A stretch of 11,375 nt of DNA from Alphaproteobacteria bacterium UBA7691. Lineage in GTDB: Bacteria; Pseudomonadota; Alphaproteobacteria; Ferrovibrionales; Ferrovibrionaceae. Numbering within the stretch: position 1 is the stretch's first letter; every line of letters starts with the position of its first letter. Made by a program: the position numbers and the translations under genes. The DNA lies in the NCBI GenBank assembly GCA_002482765.1, contig DLGP01000053.1:447-11821 (forward strand), written 5' to 3'. Shown in pieces: positions 1 to 6,772 of this stretch. The notes beneath the pieces were generated by a model. That model did not search any database, was not told the origin of the DNA, and worked only from the letters and a program-made list of their open reading frames with translations.

Positions 1-591
1 TCCCGCCACTTCGACGCGCCAGCCAGCAGTATCGCGCGCCAGCCCGGTCACGCTGGCATCGCAGACAATGCTAGCACCTGCCGCTGCCGCGCCGCGCAGA
101 AAACCGCGATGCAGCGCATGCACGTCTATATCCATTGCTTCCGGTTCAGCCAGCGCGCCGGCCGCCACCATTTCAGGCCGCAGCACCGGCACCCGCGCCA
201 GCACGGCGGCGGCATCCAGCCTGCGGATCGAAGGCACCAGTCGCCGCATCTCGTCATAGGCAGCATCAAGCTTTTCAGCTTTTTCCGCCACGCCAACCTG
301 CAACACACCACGCGGCGTCAGAATCGCCCCATCGCAAAAACCGGGCGGCGGCTGTATCAGGAAATCCCGGCTGGCCACGGTCAACGCCCGAATCGGCGCG
401 TTGCCATAGGTTTCGGAAAACAACGCCGCCGAACGACCGGTGGTGTGATAGCCGGGCTGGTTTTCGCGTTCCAGCAGAATGACCCGGGCTTGCGACGCCA
501 GTGCATAGGCCGCGCCAGCACCGGCGATACCACCGCCGATGATGATAATATCGGCCTGCCTTTGCCCGGCCGGCTGCGTGTCACTCGCCAT
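1..591 (-). CDS. FAD-dependent D-amino-acid dehydrogenase/oxidase, DauA-like (partial, C-terminus off the left edge)
   Basis: The first 197 codons of a DAO-family flavoprotein are visible; the rest lies beyond base 1. Such enzymes oxidatively deaminate D-amino acids (or related secondary amines) using FAD; DauA (D-arginine dehydrogenase) of Pseudomonas is the closest family member I can recall. Seen: an N-terminal dinucleotide-binding fold with IIIIGGGIAGAGAAYALA (G19, G21, G24) and the ribose-binding acid in VILLERE (E41), then QPGYHTTGRSAALFSETYG at about residues 45-63. This closely resembles the DauA stretch that carries its active-site histidine, here H49. PPPGFCDGAIL and the later DIDVHALHRGFLRGA also follow the DauA pattern. 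The ATG at 591-589 is chosen because it sits just ahead of the fold; the ribosome site (GGAC) is weak. It is divergent from the sensor gene at 737. Substrate specificity cannot be judged because the substrate-binding C-terminal half is missing; a sarcosine- or glycine-oxidase-like role remains possible. Confidence 0.88.
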   Translation of the reverse strand, partial: MASDTQPAGQRQADIIIIGGGIAGAGAAYALASQARVILLERENQPGYHTTGRSAALFSETYGNAPIRALTVASRDFLIQPPPGFCDGAILTPRGVLQVGVAEKAEKLDAAYDEMRRLVPSIRRLDAAAVLARVPVLRPEMVAAGALAEPEAMDIDVHALHRGFLRGAAAAGASIVCDASVTGLARDTAGWRVEVAG

Positions 592-632
592 GATGCGTAA
601 TGTCCAAATCGGGGCTTCGGAATCGTCTGGTC

Positions 633-661
633 ATTATAAGGCCTTTGCGCAAGAGACAAAA
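633..661 (-). promoter_or_regulatory. Candidate sigma70 promoter for the DauA-like gene
   Basis: On the minus strand a perfect TATAAT lies at 638-633, 17 nt downstream of a weak -35-like TTTTGT at 661-656. Predicted transcription start is near 626, giving a leader of about 35 nt before the ATG at 591. The perfect -10 in GC-rich DNA is the main support; the -35 matches the consensus only in its first two bases, so an activator may be needed or the real -35 may differ. Confidence 0.42.
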
Positions 662-736
662 GCCAACGGTGCTATACGATTCCCGTGGCAGCGTTTACAC
701 TGATCCACCTGCCGTTTGCTGGATACAAAGCTGCCA

Positions 737-1711
737 ATGTCCGATACAGAACTGGATCGCGCACCGCTGCGTGGCACAATCTGGGCCTTCTGTGCCTTTG
801 TGCTGCTGGCTGGGCTGTGGCTGCTGCTGGATGCCTGGCTGGAACAGCGCGCCATCAAGCAGGATGAAACCCGGCTGCAAGTCCTGGCCGGTGCGTTTGC
901 CACGGCGCTGGATGCCGACATGGCGCGCCGAGCCGATCATGTGTTCAGCGCGGTGCGCAGCCCACAACTGGCGACAAATTTTGCTTCGGCGCAATTCCTC
1001 TCCGGTTTTGTGCGCAGCCTGCATGATGTTGATCCCGCCTATACCTGGATCGGCATCCTCAATGCGGAAGGCCAGGTGCTGGCTTCCACCGGCGACCTGC
1101 TGCTGGGCTCCGATAGTTCACAACGGCCGGTTTTCACCGAGGGCCGCAAGGCACCCTGGATCGGCGATGTGCATGATGCCTTGATGCTGGCCAAACTGAT
1201 CCCCGGCCCGAATGGCGAAATGCTGCGTTTTGTCGATTTTGCCGCCCCGATCAAGGATGACAGCGGGCTATTGCTTGGTGTGCTGGCGGTGCATGTCGGC
1301 TGGCATTGGACGCAGCAATTGCGCGACAAGCTGCTGCATGGCAGCGACAGCCCGCACCATGCCGACCTGCTGATCATCTCGGCCGAGGGCAGCCTGCTGC
1401 TGGGCAGCGCAGGCGAAATCGGCAGCAAACCAAGCAGCCCCTTGGCCATTGCCGGCAAACCAGGCAGCGGGATTGAACGCTGGCAGAATGGCCAGGATTA
1501 CATCGTTGCGGCGGCCCAGGGCCAGATCCAGGCCCAGGGCCTGGGGGATTACAAGGGATTGGGCTGGCTCACCCTGGCGCGCAAGCCGCTGCAACAGGTC
1601 GGCGGTTTGCAGCAATCAATCCAATTATGGATTTGGCCGGCACTGATTGCGGCAGCGGTTGGTTTTGGCGCCATCGGCTGGTCACGCGCCTTGCGGCGCA
1701 GCGGGCATTGA
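737..1711 (+). CDS. Membrane-anchored periplasmic sensor protein (dCache-like), no output domain
   Basis: A protein of 324 residues with a short cytoplasmic N-terminus, a transmembrane helix at about 13-33 (TIWAFCAFVLLAGLWLLLDA), a large extracytoplasmic domain at about 35-290, a second helix at about 295-315 and a short basic cytoplasmic tail (RALRRSGH). The outer domain has features of double Cache sensors: an amphipathic helix after TM1, then YTWIGILNAEGQVLAST, a later FVDFAAPIKDDSGLLLGVLAVHVGW and a membrane-distal repeat with LLIISAEGSLLLGS. In known proteins this architecture senses small ligands and is followed by HAMP, GGDEF, histidine kinase or chemoreceptor domains; none is present here, as the reading frame stops 3 nt before the convergent PPK2 stop. 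ATG 737 is preferred over an in-frame TTG at 716; GGAT at 721-724 is a poor ribosome site. The Cache assignment rests on pattern recognition and the ligand is unknown. Confidence 0.72.
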   Translation: MSDTELDRAPLRGTIWAFCAFVLLAGLWLLLDAWLEQRAIKQDETRLQVLAGAFATALDADMARRADHVFSAVRSPQLATNFASAQFLSGFVRSLHDVDPAYTWIGILNAEGQVLASTGDLLLGSDSSQRPVFTEGRKAPWIGDVHDALMLAKLIPGPNGEMLRFVDFAAPIKDDSGLLLGVLAVHVGWHWTQQLRDKLLHGSDSPHHADLLIISAEGSLLLGSAGEIGSKPSSPLAIAGKPGSGIERWQNGQDYIVAAAQGQIQAQGLGDYKGLGWLTLARKPLQQVGGLQQSIQLWIWPALIAAAVGFGAIGWSRALRRSGH

Positions 1712-1714
1712 TCG

Positions 1715-2476
1715 CTACGGTGCCAGCCGCCCATCGGCCAGGCAGCGTGGCGTAAAACCAAACAGCACGGCGCGTTCTGGCGTTAAATCCGCAGCCTTGC
1801 CGGGATAATCCCAGCTTGCCAGCAAAGCGCGGATGATATTCAGCCGCGCCGGTTTCTTGTGATCGGCCCGCACAATCTGCCAGGGCGCCTGCCGGGCATG
1901 GGTGGCACGCAGCATGGCATCGCGGGCGCGGCTGTAGTCACGCCAATGTTTCTGCGCCGCTTCATCAATCGGGCTGATCTTCCATTGCTTCAGCGGATCG
2001 CTGCGGCGTTCGGCCAGGCGCTGCTTCTGCTCGTCACGGCTGATATCGAGATAGAATTTGAATAAACGGATGCCGTCACGCAGCAGCAAATCCTCAAAAC
2101 GCGGCACCGCGACCAGAAAGGCGCGGTATTCGGCATCCGAACAAAAACCCATGACATGCTCGACCCCGGCGCGATTATACCAGGAGCGATTGAACAGCAC
2201 GAATTCGCCGGCAGCGGGCAGATATTGCACCCAGCGCTGAAAATACCATGAAGCCGTGTCACGCTCGCTTGGTTTGCCCAGCGCCACCACGCGGGTTTCA
2301 CGCGGGCTCATATGCTCAACAATACGCTTGATCGCGCCATCCTTGCCGGCGGCATCCCGGCCTTCCAGCAGCACCAGCACCTTCTCGCCATCCTTGATAA
2401 GATGGCGTTGCAGCTTCACCAGCTCGATCTGCAAGCGGCGCAGCTCATCGCCATAATCCGGCTGCAAACGGGTCAT
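1715..2476 (-). CDS. ppk2: Polyphosphate kinase 2 family protein (PPK2)
   Basis: A 253-residue cytoplasmic PPK2, the P-loop family that transfers phosphate between polyphosphate and nucleoside di- or monophosphates (class I members mostly convert NDP to NTP). Seen in order: Walker A EGRDAAGKDGAIKRI (G39-K45-D46), the WYFQRWVQYLPAAGE segment (77-91) typical of the family, the Walker B region LFNRSWYNRAGVEHVMGF (94-111), and the lid RRSDPLKQWKISPID (157-171). Length suits a single-domain class I/II enzyme. The Walker B aspartate that I expect (DRSWYNRAG) is Asn96 here (codon AAT). The ATG at 2476 is chosen because the open frame upstream overlaps the pirin gene and encodes nothing PPK2-like; LQPDYGDELRRLQIELVKLQ is a normal PPK2 start. 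It begins 5 nt after the pirin stop, so it is probably co-transcribed and translationally coupled. The direction of reaction and nucleotide preference cannot be read from sequence. Confidence 0.92.
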   Translation of the reverse strand: MTRLQPDYGDELRRLQIELVKLQRHLIKDGEKVLVLLEGRDAAGKDGAIKRIVEHMSPRETRVVALGKPSERDTASWYFQRWVQYLPAAGEFVLFNRSWYNRAGVEHVMGFCSDAEYRAFLVAVPRFEDLLLRDGIRLFKFYLDISRDEQKQRLAERRSDPLKQWKISPIDEAAQKHWRDYSRARDAMLRATHARQAPWQIVRADHKKPARLNIIRALLASWDYPGKAADLTPERAVLFGFTPRCLADGRLAP

Positions 2477-2481
2477 GTACT

Positions 2482-3357
2482 TCAACCCGGCGGCAGTGGA
2501 ATGAATTCGCTCTCGCCCGGCACCTTGCCAAACCGATCCGCCTGCCAATCCGCCTTGGCCTGTTCGATCCGCTCCTTGGAGCTGGAAACAAAATTCCACC
2601 ACATCTGGCGCGGCGCATCCAGTGGCGCACCGCCCAGCAGCATCAGCCGACTTGGCTGCTCGGCGGTCAGCGTCACGGAATCACCCTGGCGCAGCACCAG
2701 CAGGTCGCTTTCGCCATAGCTGGTGCCAGCAACATTGATGCCGCCGATGGAAACATGCACCGCCCGCTCGGCATGTTCATCATTCAGCGTGAAACTGGCG
2801 CCCTGCGGCAGATCAAGATCGATATAGAACATCGGCGACAGGCATTGCGCCGGCGCCACATGGCCGCCATAGCTGCCGGCAACCAGCCGCAATGTGGCAT
2901 CGCCATCGCGCCATTCCGGCAGGCTGGCCGCCGGATGATGCTGAAAGCTGGGCGCAATTTCCTCATGCTCCAGCGGCAAGGCCACCCAGGCCTGTATGCC
3001 ATGCAGCAACTGGCCGGCGGCGCGCACTTCATCGCGGGTGCGTTCGGAATGCACAATGCCGGAGCCGGCGGTCATCCAGTTCACATCGCCGGGCCGGATC
3101 GGTTGCAGATAGCCCAGGCTGTCACGATGCAGGATTTCACCTGAAAACAGATAGGTGACGGTAGCCAGGCCGATATGCGGGTGCGGCCGCACATCCAGCC
3201 CCTGGCCGGGGGCAAATTGTGCCGGCCCCATGTGATCGAGGAAAACAAATGGCCCGACATGGCGCCGCTTGGCGAAGGGCAGCACACGCCGCACCACAAA
3301 GCCATCGCCCAGATCCTGCTTCCTGGGCTGGATCAGCATTTCCACCATCTCGCTCAT
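2482..3357 (-). CDS. Pirin family cupin protein
   Basis: A 291-residue bicupin of the pirin family, cytoplasmic. Some members are quercetin 2,3-dioxygenases, others redox-responsive regulators or enzyme partners. Seen: the N-terminal cupin with FVFLDHMGPAQFAPG (37-51), VRPHPHIGLATVTYLFSG (56-73), the GDVNWMTAGSGIVHSERT segment (90-107), and a second cupin half with MFYIDLDLPQGASF and a C-terminal WWNFVSSSKERIEQAKADW. The four iron ligands of characterised pirins (two His, a third His, a Glu) are matched by H59, H61, H103 and E105, so metal binding should be intact. A GTG at 3360 and ATG at 3357 are both possible; ATG is preferred because AGGAG at 3370-3366 lies 8 nt upstream of it. It heads a two-gene unit with PPK2, which starts 5 nt after its TGA. 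Quercetinase activity is possible but not shown by sequence. Confidence 0.93.
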   Translation of the reverse strand: MSEMVEMLIQPRKQDLGDGFVVRRVLPFAKRRHVGPFVFLDHMGPAQFAPGQGLDVRPHPHIGLATVTYLFSGEILHRDSLGYLQPIRPGDVNWMTAGSGIVHSERTRDEVRAAGQLLHGIQAWVALPLEHEEIAPSFQHHPAASLPEWRDGDATLRLVAGSYGGHVAPAQCLSPMFYIDLDLPQGASFTLNDEHAERAVHVSIGGINVAGTSYGESDLLVLRQGDSVTLTAEQPSRLMLLGGAPLDAPRQMWWNFVSSSKERIEQAKADWQADRFGKVPGESEFIPLPPG

Positions 3358-3365
3358 CACGCCCG

Positions 3366-3370
3366 CTCCT
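3366..3370 (-). promoter_or_regulatory. Ribosome binding site of the pirin gene
   Basis: AGGAG on the minus strand, 8 nt before ATG 3357 and 5 nt before GTG 3360. The spacing favours the ATG. Confidence 0.7.
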
Positions 3371-3393
3371 CTGCCGGATTTCCTGCCTATCGG

Positions 3394-3421
3394 CGTATCG
3401 CAAGCAGAGGGCAGCCGTCAA
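3394..3421 (-). promoter_or_regulatory. Candidate sigma70 promoter for the pirin-ppk2 unit
   Basis: In the 73-nt gap between the DHA2 transporter stop and the pirin start, the minus strand carries TTGACG (3421-3416; 5 of 6 to consensus), a 16-nt spacer, then GATACG (3399-3394; 3 of 6). The predicted start near 3387 leaves a leader of about 30 nt with the AGGAG ribosome site. It would allow pirin-ppk2 to be expressed apart from the transporter genes upstream; no terminator hairpin is seen in the gap, so read-through is also likely. Confidence 0.38.
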
Positions 3422-3430
3422 CCGGGTCCG

Positions 3431-4819
3431 CTATCTGTTGGGCGGCGGCAGGCGATGACCACTGACCTCGGCACCGGCATCGGGCGCCAGCGCCCGATAG
3501 GAGAAAACCGATGCCATCGCCACCAGGCCAACAAACACAAAGGCCGGGGTGAAATCCGCCGGAGTCAGGCTGGCGCCGCCCTTGTAAGCCACCGTGGCAT
3601 GCAGCACCAAGGCCCCCACCGCCACACCGCAACTAAGCGAAACCTGCTGCGCCATCGAGGAAAAGCTGGTCACCGCGCTCATGCGCTCGGGCGGGAAATC
3701 CGCGATGCTGAGCGTGGTGATGCTGGTGAATTGCAGCGAGCGGAAAAACCCGCCGAATAACAACAGCAACAGAATGCTCCAGGCCGGCATATCCGGCCGG
3801 ATGAAACCGGTGGCCAGGATGAAAGCGCTGGACAACACAGCGTTGATCACCAGCACGCGGCGGAAGCCGAAGCGGCGCAGGATCGGCCCGGCGCTGGCTT
3901 TCATCAGCAACGCACCGGCTGCGCTGGCAAAGGTGAGCATGCCGGATTGGAAAGCGCTGAGGCCAAAACCCAGTTGCAGCATCAGCGGCAGCAGGAAGGG
4001 CAGCGCGCCAACGCCGATGCGGAACAGGAAGCCGCCGATATTGCAGATGCGGAAAGTGGGCTGTTGCAGCAGCCGCAGGTCGATCACCGGATAGGGCACG
4101 CGCGCGGCATGGCGCAGGTAAAGCCACAGGATAACGCCGCCCAGCAGCAGCAAGGCCGGCGGCAGCCAGAAAGGCAGCAGATCGCGGCCGATGGTCTCAA
4201 AACCTAATACCAAGCCGAGCAAAGCCACACTGGACAGCAGAAATCCCAGGCGATCCAGCGGCGGCGTGCTGGCGGCGCGGGTATTCGGGATATACAGGCT
4301 GACCAGCAGCACGCCGACAATGCCAATCGGCACGTTGATCCAGAAGATCCAGCGCCACGATAAATAGGTGGTAAGGAAGCCGCCCAAAGGCGGCCCGATC
4401 ACCGGGCCGATCAGCGCCGGCAGGGTGAGAAAGGCCATCGCCCGCACCAGTTCCGCCTTGCTGACCGATCGCACCACCAGCAAACGGCCAACCGGCACCA
4501 TCATGGCGCCGCCAATGCCCTGCAACACCCGCGCGCCAACCAGTTGCCAGAATGACTCGCTCAAGCCGCACAGGATCGAGCCGAGCGTGAACACAATGAT
4601 GGCGGCGCGAAAAATCGTGCGCGTGCCATGGCGATCCGCCATCCAGCCGCTGATCGGGATGAACACCGCCAGGCTGAACAGATAGGAAGTTATCGCCAGG
4701 TTCATCTTCAGCGGATTCTCGCCGAAGGCTTCGGCGATGGCCGGCAAGGCGGTAGCCAGCACGGTGGAGTCGAGATTCTCCATGAACAGCGCGCAGGCAA
4801 CAATCAACGGGATCAGCAT
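3431..4819 (-). CDS. MFS transporter, DHA2 family drug/proton antiporter (MdtD-like)
   Basis: A 462-residue inner-membrane protein with the repeated hydrophobic helices of a 13- to 14-span DHA2 transporter, which exports small molecules in exchange for protons. Seen: MENLDSTVLATALPAIAEAF in helix 1 (D17, the DHA2 start motif), motif A GWMADRHGTR between helices 2 and 3 (58-67), motif B LVGARVLQGIGGAMM (93-107, R97), motif C LIGPVIGPPLGGFL in helix 5 (136-149), and WRWIFWINVPIG (155-166), a hallmark of DHA2. The central part (RIGVGALPFLLPLMLQLGFG) is like E. coli MdtD. The ATG at 4819 is the first possible start after the in-frame TGA of the upstream gene 12 nt away, and helix 1 follows at once; the ribosome site is weak, which suits translational coupling. 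It is the last gene of a three-gene minus-strand unit. The substrate is unknown. Confidence 0.92.
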   Translation of the reverse strand: MLIPLIVACALFMENLDSTVLATALPAIAEAFGENPLKMNLAITSYLFSLAVFIPISGWMADRHGTRTIFRAAIIVFTLGSILCGLSESFWQLVGARVLQGIGGAMMVPVGRLLVVRSVSKAELVRAMAFLTLPALIGPVIGPPLGGFLTTYLSWRWIFWINVPIGIVGVLLVSLYIPNTRAASTPPLDRLGFLLSSVALLGLVLGFETIGRDLLPFWLPPALLLLGGVILWLYLRHAARVPYPVIDLRLLQQPTFRICNIGGFLFRIGVGALPFLLPLMLQLGFGLSAFQSGMLTFASAAGALLMKASAGPILRRFGFRRVLVINAVLSSAFILATGFIRPDMPAWSILLLLLFGGFFRSLQFTSITTLSIADFPPERMSAVTSFSSMAQQVSLSCGVAVGALVLHATVAYKGGASLTPADFTPAFVFVGLVAMASVFSYRALAPDAGAEVSGHRLPPPNR

Positions 4820-4831
4820 CGAACCGAACTT

Positions 4832-6046
4832 TCAGCGGCGCCCCAGGGTGAGCAGCACCAGAGGCGACAGCATACCGATTGCCGCCAGCGCGGTGAAGGC
4901 GATGCCCCAGGCGAAAGGCTCGCCGGCCCCGCCCAGGCTATCCAAGGTGAGGCCAAACACCACCGGGCCGAGAAAGGCACCCAGAAAACCGATCGTGGAA
5001 TGCACCGCCATGGTGGCACCGCGCCGATCCGGCTCGGCTGCGCCCACCGCGCCGGCGGTGAGCGCGCCGGAATCGGCCATGATCATGAATTTATACAGCA
5101 CCAGCATCCCGCCCAGCAGCACAGCCGGCCAGGCGCTTGACCAGCCGATCAGCGCGGCCAAGGCTGCGGTGACGATGGCAACGCCAACAATGGCGCGCAC
5201 CCGGCCAACCCGCAAAGCCAGCTCATTGCCCAGGATGCTGCCCGGCACACCAACCAGCACCACGATCATCGCCACCGTGGTGGGGCGCCACAAAGCCTCG
5301 GCACCGGCAGCGGCGCGGGCATCCAGGAAAGCCACGATCCAGGAGCGCACGGTGAACAATTCCCAGCAATGCAGGCCATAACCCAGCACATAGCGCATGG
5401 CATTGCCGTTGCGCAGCACCGGGCGGAAATCCAGCACGCGGCGCAGCGGCACCGGCACCAGCGGGCGCCGCTCGGCCGGCCGGCTTGGCAGCCAGCCGAA
5501 TACCAGCACAAAGCCGGCCGCTGCCAGCAAAGCTGAAACCGCAAAGGCCACCGGCCAGGGGAAAAGCTGCCCCAGTTCACCCGCCACCAGGAAGGAGCCG
5601 GCGCTGCCAACCCCGAAAGTGGAGGTATAGAACGCCACCGAGCGCGATTGCAGCGGACCCTGCACATGATCGGTCAGCAGCACCAGGCCCGGCATGTAAG
5701 TGCCAGCCAAAGCCGCGCCGGCAATGAAGCGAAACACTGCTGCGCTGACAAAGCCCTGCGCCATCAGCGCAAAACCGAGATTGCCGACCACCGCCAGCAG
5801 CAAACCCACCAGCATCACGCGGCGCGGATCGCTGCGATCCGTGAAGGCCACCAGAAACGGCACGGCCAGGGTATAGCCGGCAAAAAACAGCCCGTTGATC
5901 CAGCCGGCTTCGGCGGCACTGAGCTGCCACAATGCGCTCAATTCCGGCTGCAAGGCGGGAAAGGCCGAGAAGCCGGCCATGCTGAGCACTTCGGCGATGC
6001 AGAGCAGCCACAGCAGCCGCGCAGGGGGAATCAGGGAAGAGGTCAT
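4832..6046 (-). CDS. MFS transporter, 12-helix type
   Basis: A 404-residue integral inner-membrane transporter of the major facilitator superfamily with about 12 hydrophobic helices and the central loop (LPSRPAERRPLVPVPLRR) that usually divides the two six-helix halves. Motif A between helices 2 and 3 is degenerate: AFTDRSDPRRVM (D70, R75, R76), with the leading glycine missing. FRFIAGAALAGTYMPGLVLL fits motif B and the following segment. It belongs to a different subfamily from the DHA2 pump encoded 12 nt downstream. The ATG at 6046 is chosen because the 45 codons upstream overlap the preceding gene and are not transporter-like, while PPARLLWLLCIAEVLSM follows directly. No Shine-Dalgarno sequence precedes it; instead there is a run of A with single Cs (6060-6047). 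It lies 43 nt after the isomerase-like gene. Direction of transport and substrate are not evident. Confidence 0.9.
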   Translation of the reverse strand: MTSSLIPPARLLWLLCIAEVLSMAGFSAFPALQPELSALWQLSAAEAGWINGLFFAGYTLAVPFLVAFTDRSDPRRVMLVGLLLAVVGNLGFALMAQGFVSAAVFRFIAGAALAGTYMPGLVLLTDHVQGPLQSRSVAFYTSTFGVGSAGSFLVAGELGQLFPWPVAFAVSALLAAAGFVLVFGWLPSRPAERRPLVPVPLRRVLDFRPVLRNGNAMRYVLGYGLHCWELFTVRSWIVAFLDARAAAGAEALWRPTTVAMIVVLVGVPGSILGNELALRVGRVRAIVGVAIVTAALAALIGWSSAWPAVLLGGMLVLYKFMIMADSGALTAGAVGAAEPDRRGATMAVHSTIGFLGAFLGPVVFGLTLDSLGGAGEPFAWGIAFTALAAIGMLSPLVLLTLGRR

Positions 6047-6060
6047 GTTTTTTTGTTTTT
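6047..6060 (-). promoter_or_regulatory. A-rich translation initiation region without Shine-Dalgarno
   Basis: On the minus strand the 14 nt directly before ATG 6046 read as five A, C, seven A, C. No purine-rich GGA/GAG core occurs within 20 nt. A-rich, unstructured leaders can be recruited by ribosomal protein S1; the stretch stands out against the GC-rich surroundings. Confidence 0.45.
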
Positions 6061-6089
6061 CTGACTGGGGTAAATCTAGGCTGGAACGA

Positions 6090-6680
6090 TCAGGGCAATG
6101 CGGCCAGCGCCTCGGCGACAAAATCCATGCGGTCCTGGCCAAAATACATCTCGTCGCCAACAAAGAAGATCGGCGCACCAAAAGCGCCGCGCGCCACGGC
6201 GGATTCAGTGGCCGCCTTCAGCGCCTGTTTGGCGGTTTCGTCATTCGCCGCCGCCAATACCGCCGCCGGATCAAAGCCGGCTTCGGCCAGCACCTGACCA
6301 ACCACAGCCGGATCACCCATATTGCGCCCTTCGGCCCAGATCGCGCGGTAGATCGCATCGGCATAGGGCAGCAGCTTGCCCTGCATCTGCATGGTGCTGG
6401 CAGCACGCATCAGCAGCAGCGTGTTGATCGGGAAATGCCGGTTGAAGGTGAACGGCACGCCGTAGCGGCGGGCGAAACGCTGCAAATCCTGCAACATCCA
6501 GGCGCCTTTGGCCGGCACTTCCACCGGCGAGCGATTGCCGGTGGCTTTCAGAATACCGCCAAGCAAAACCGGCTGCCAGATGATCTCAGCGCCGTGGCGC
6601 GCGGCCAGAGCTGGTAATTGCGTATAGGCTAGGTAGCAGGTCGGGCTGCCAAAATCGAACAGAAACTCCACTGCCTTCAT
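6090..6680 (-). CDS. 2-hydroxychromene-2-carboxylate isomerase / kappa-GST-like DsbA-family protein
   Basis: A 196-residue thioredoxin-fold protein with a helical insertion, of the DsbA-like group that includes 2-hydroxychromene-2-carboxylate (HCCA) isomerase and kappa glutathione transferases. No signal peptide is seen, so it is cytoplasmic. Seen: MKAVEFLFDFGSPTCYLAY (1-19), in which S12 aligns with the catalytic/glutathione-activating serine and S12-P-T-C15 occupies the place of the CxxC of DsbA; WQPVLLGGIL (35-44); the FNRHFPINTLLLMRAA segment; and the cis-proline region GAFGAPIFFVGDEMYFGQDR (165-184; P170). The ATG at 6680 is preferred to one 9 codons upstream because GGGGGGAA (6691-6684) lies just before it. 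It leads a unit with two MFS genes, so a role in processing or detoxifying an aromatic or electrophilic compound is an inference. Without naphthalene-degradation genes nearby, actual HCCA isomerase activity is doubtful. Confidence 0.88.
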   Translation of the reverse strand: MKAVEFLFDFGSPTCYLAYTQLPALAARHGAEIIWQPVLLGGILKATGNRSPVEVPAKGAWMLQDLQRFARRYGVPFTFNRHFPINTLLLMRAASTMQMQGKLLPYADAIYRAIWAEGRNMGDPAVVGQVLAEAGFDPAAVLAAANDETAKQALKAATESAVARGAFGAPIFFVGDEMYFGQDRMDFVAEALAALP

Positions 6681-6683
6681 GAT

Positions 6684-6691
6684 TTCCCCCC
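6684..6691 (-). promoter_or_regulatory. Ribosome binding site of the isomerase-like gene
   Basis: Minus-strand GGGGGGAA followed by ATC and ATG 6680. Its position selects this ATG over the upstream in-frame start at 6707. Confidence 0.6.
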
Positions 6692-6744
6692 ACCGGATTT
6701 GTGACAAAGGCTACACCCGGACCCGGAGCGGCGGAAGCGGCAGC

Positions 6745-6772
6745 ATGATGCAGCTTGACTATCCCGGTTCAA
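6745..6772 (-). promoter_or_regulatory. Candidate sigma70 promoter for the isomerase-like/MFS unit
   Basis: Minus strand: TTGAAC (6772-6767; 4 of 6), 16-nt spacer, CATCAT (6750-6745; 4 of 6). The predicted start near 6738 gives a leader of about 57 nt. It shares the inverted repeat with the plus-strand promoter, so the two polymerase sites overlap almost fully. Weaker than its partner by sequence. Confidence 0.3.

Noticed and set aside
109..600. 163-codon plus-strand frame opposite the DauA-like gene
   Set aside because: The minus strand encodes a clear FAD-binding enzyme through the whole stretch; the plus frame is Arg/His/Gln-rich, as antisense shadows in this genome are.
671..680. Plus-strand TATACG as a -10 for the sensor gene
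   Set aside because: The only -35-like hexamer (TTGCGC at 645-650) is 22 nt away, too far for a normal promoter; the sensor promoter remains unidentified.
2477..2602. 42-codon N-terminal extension of the PPK2 frame
   Set aside because: It overlaps the pirin coding end in another frame and encodes nothing like PPK2; ATG 2476 gives a normal N-terminus.
6047..6181. 45-codon N-terminal extension of the first MFS frame
   Set aside because: It overlaps the isomerase-like gene, is Arg/Ser-rich and precedes a typical transporter N-terminus at ATG 6046.
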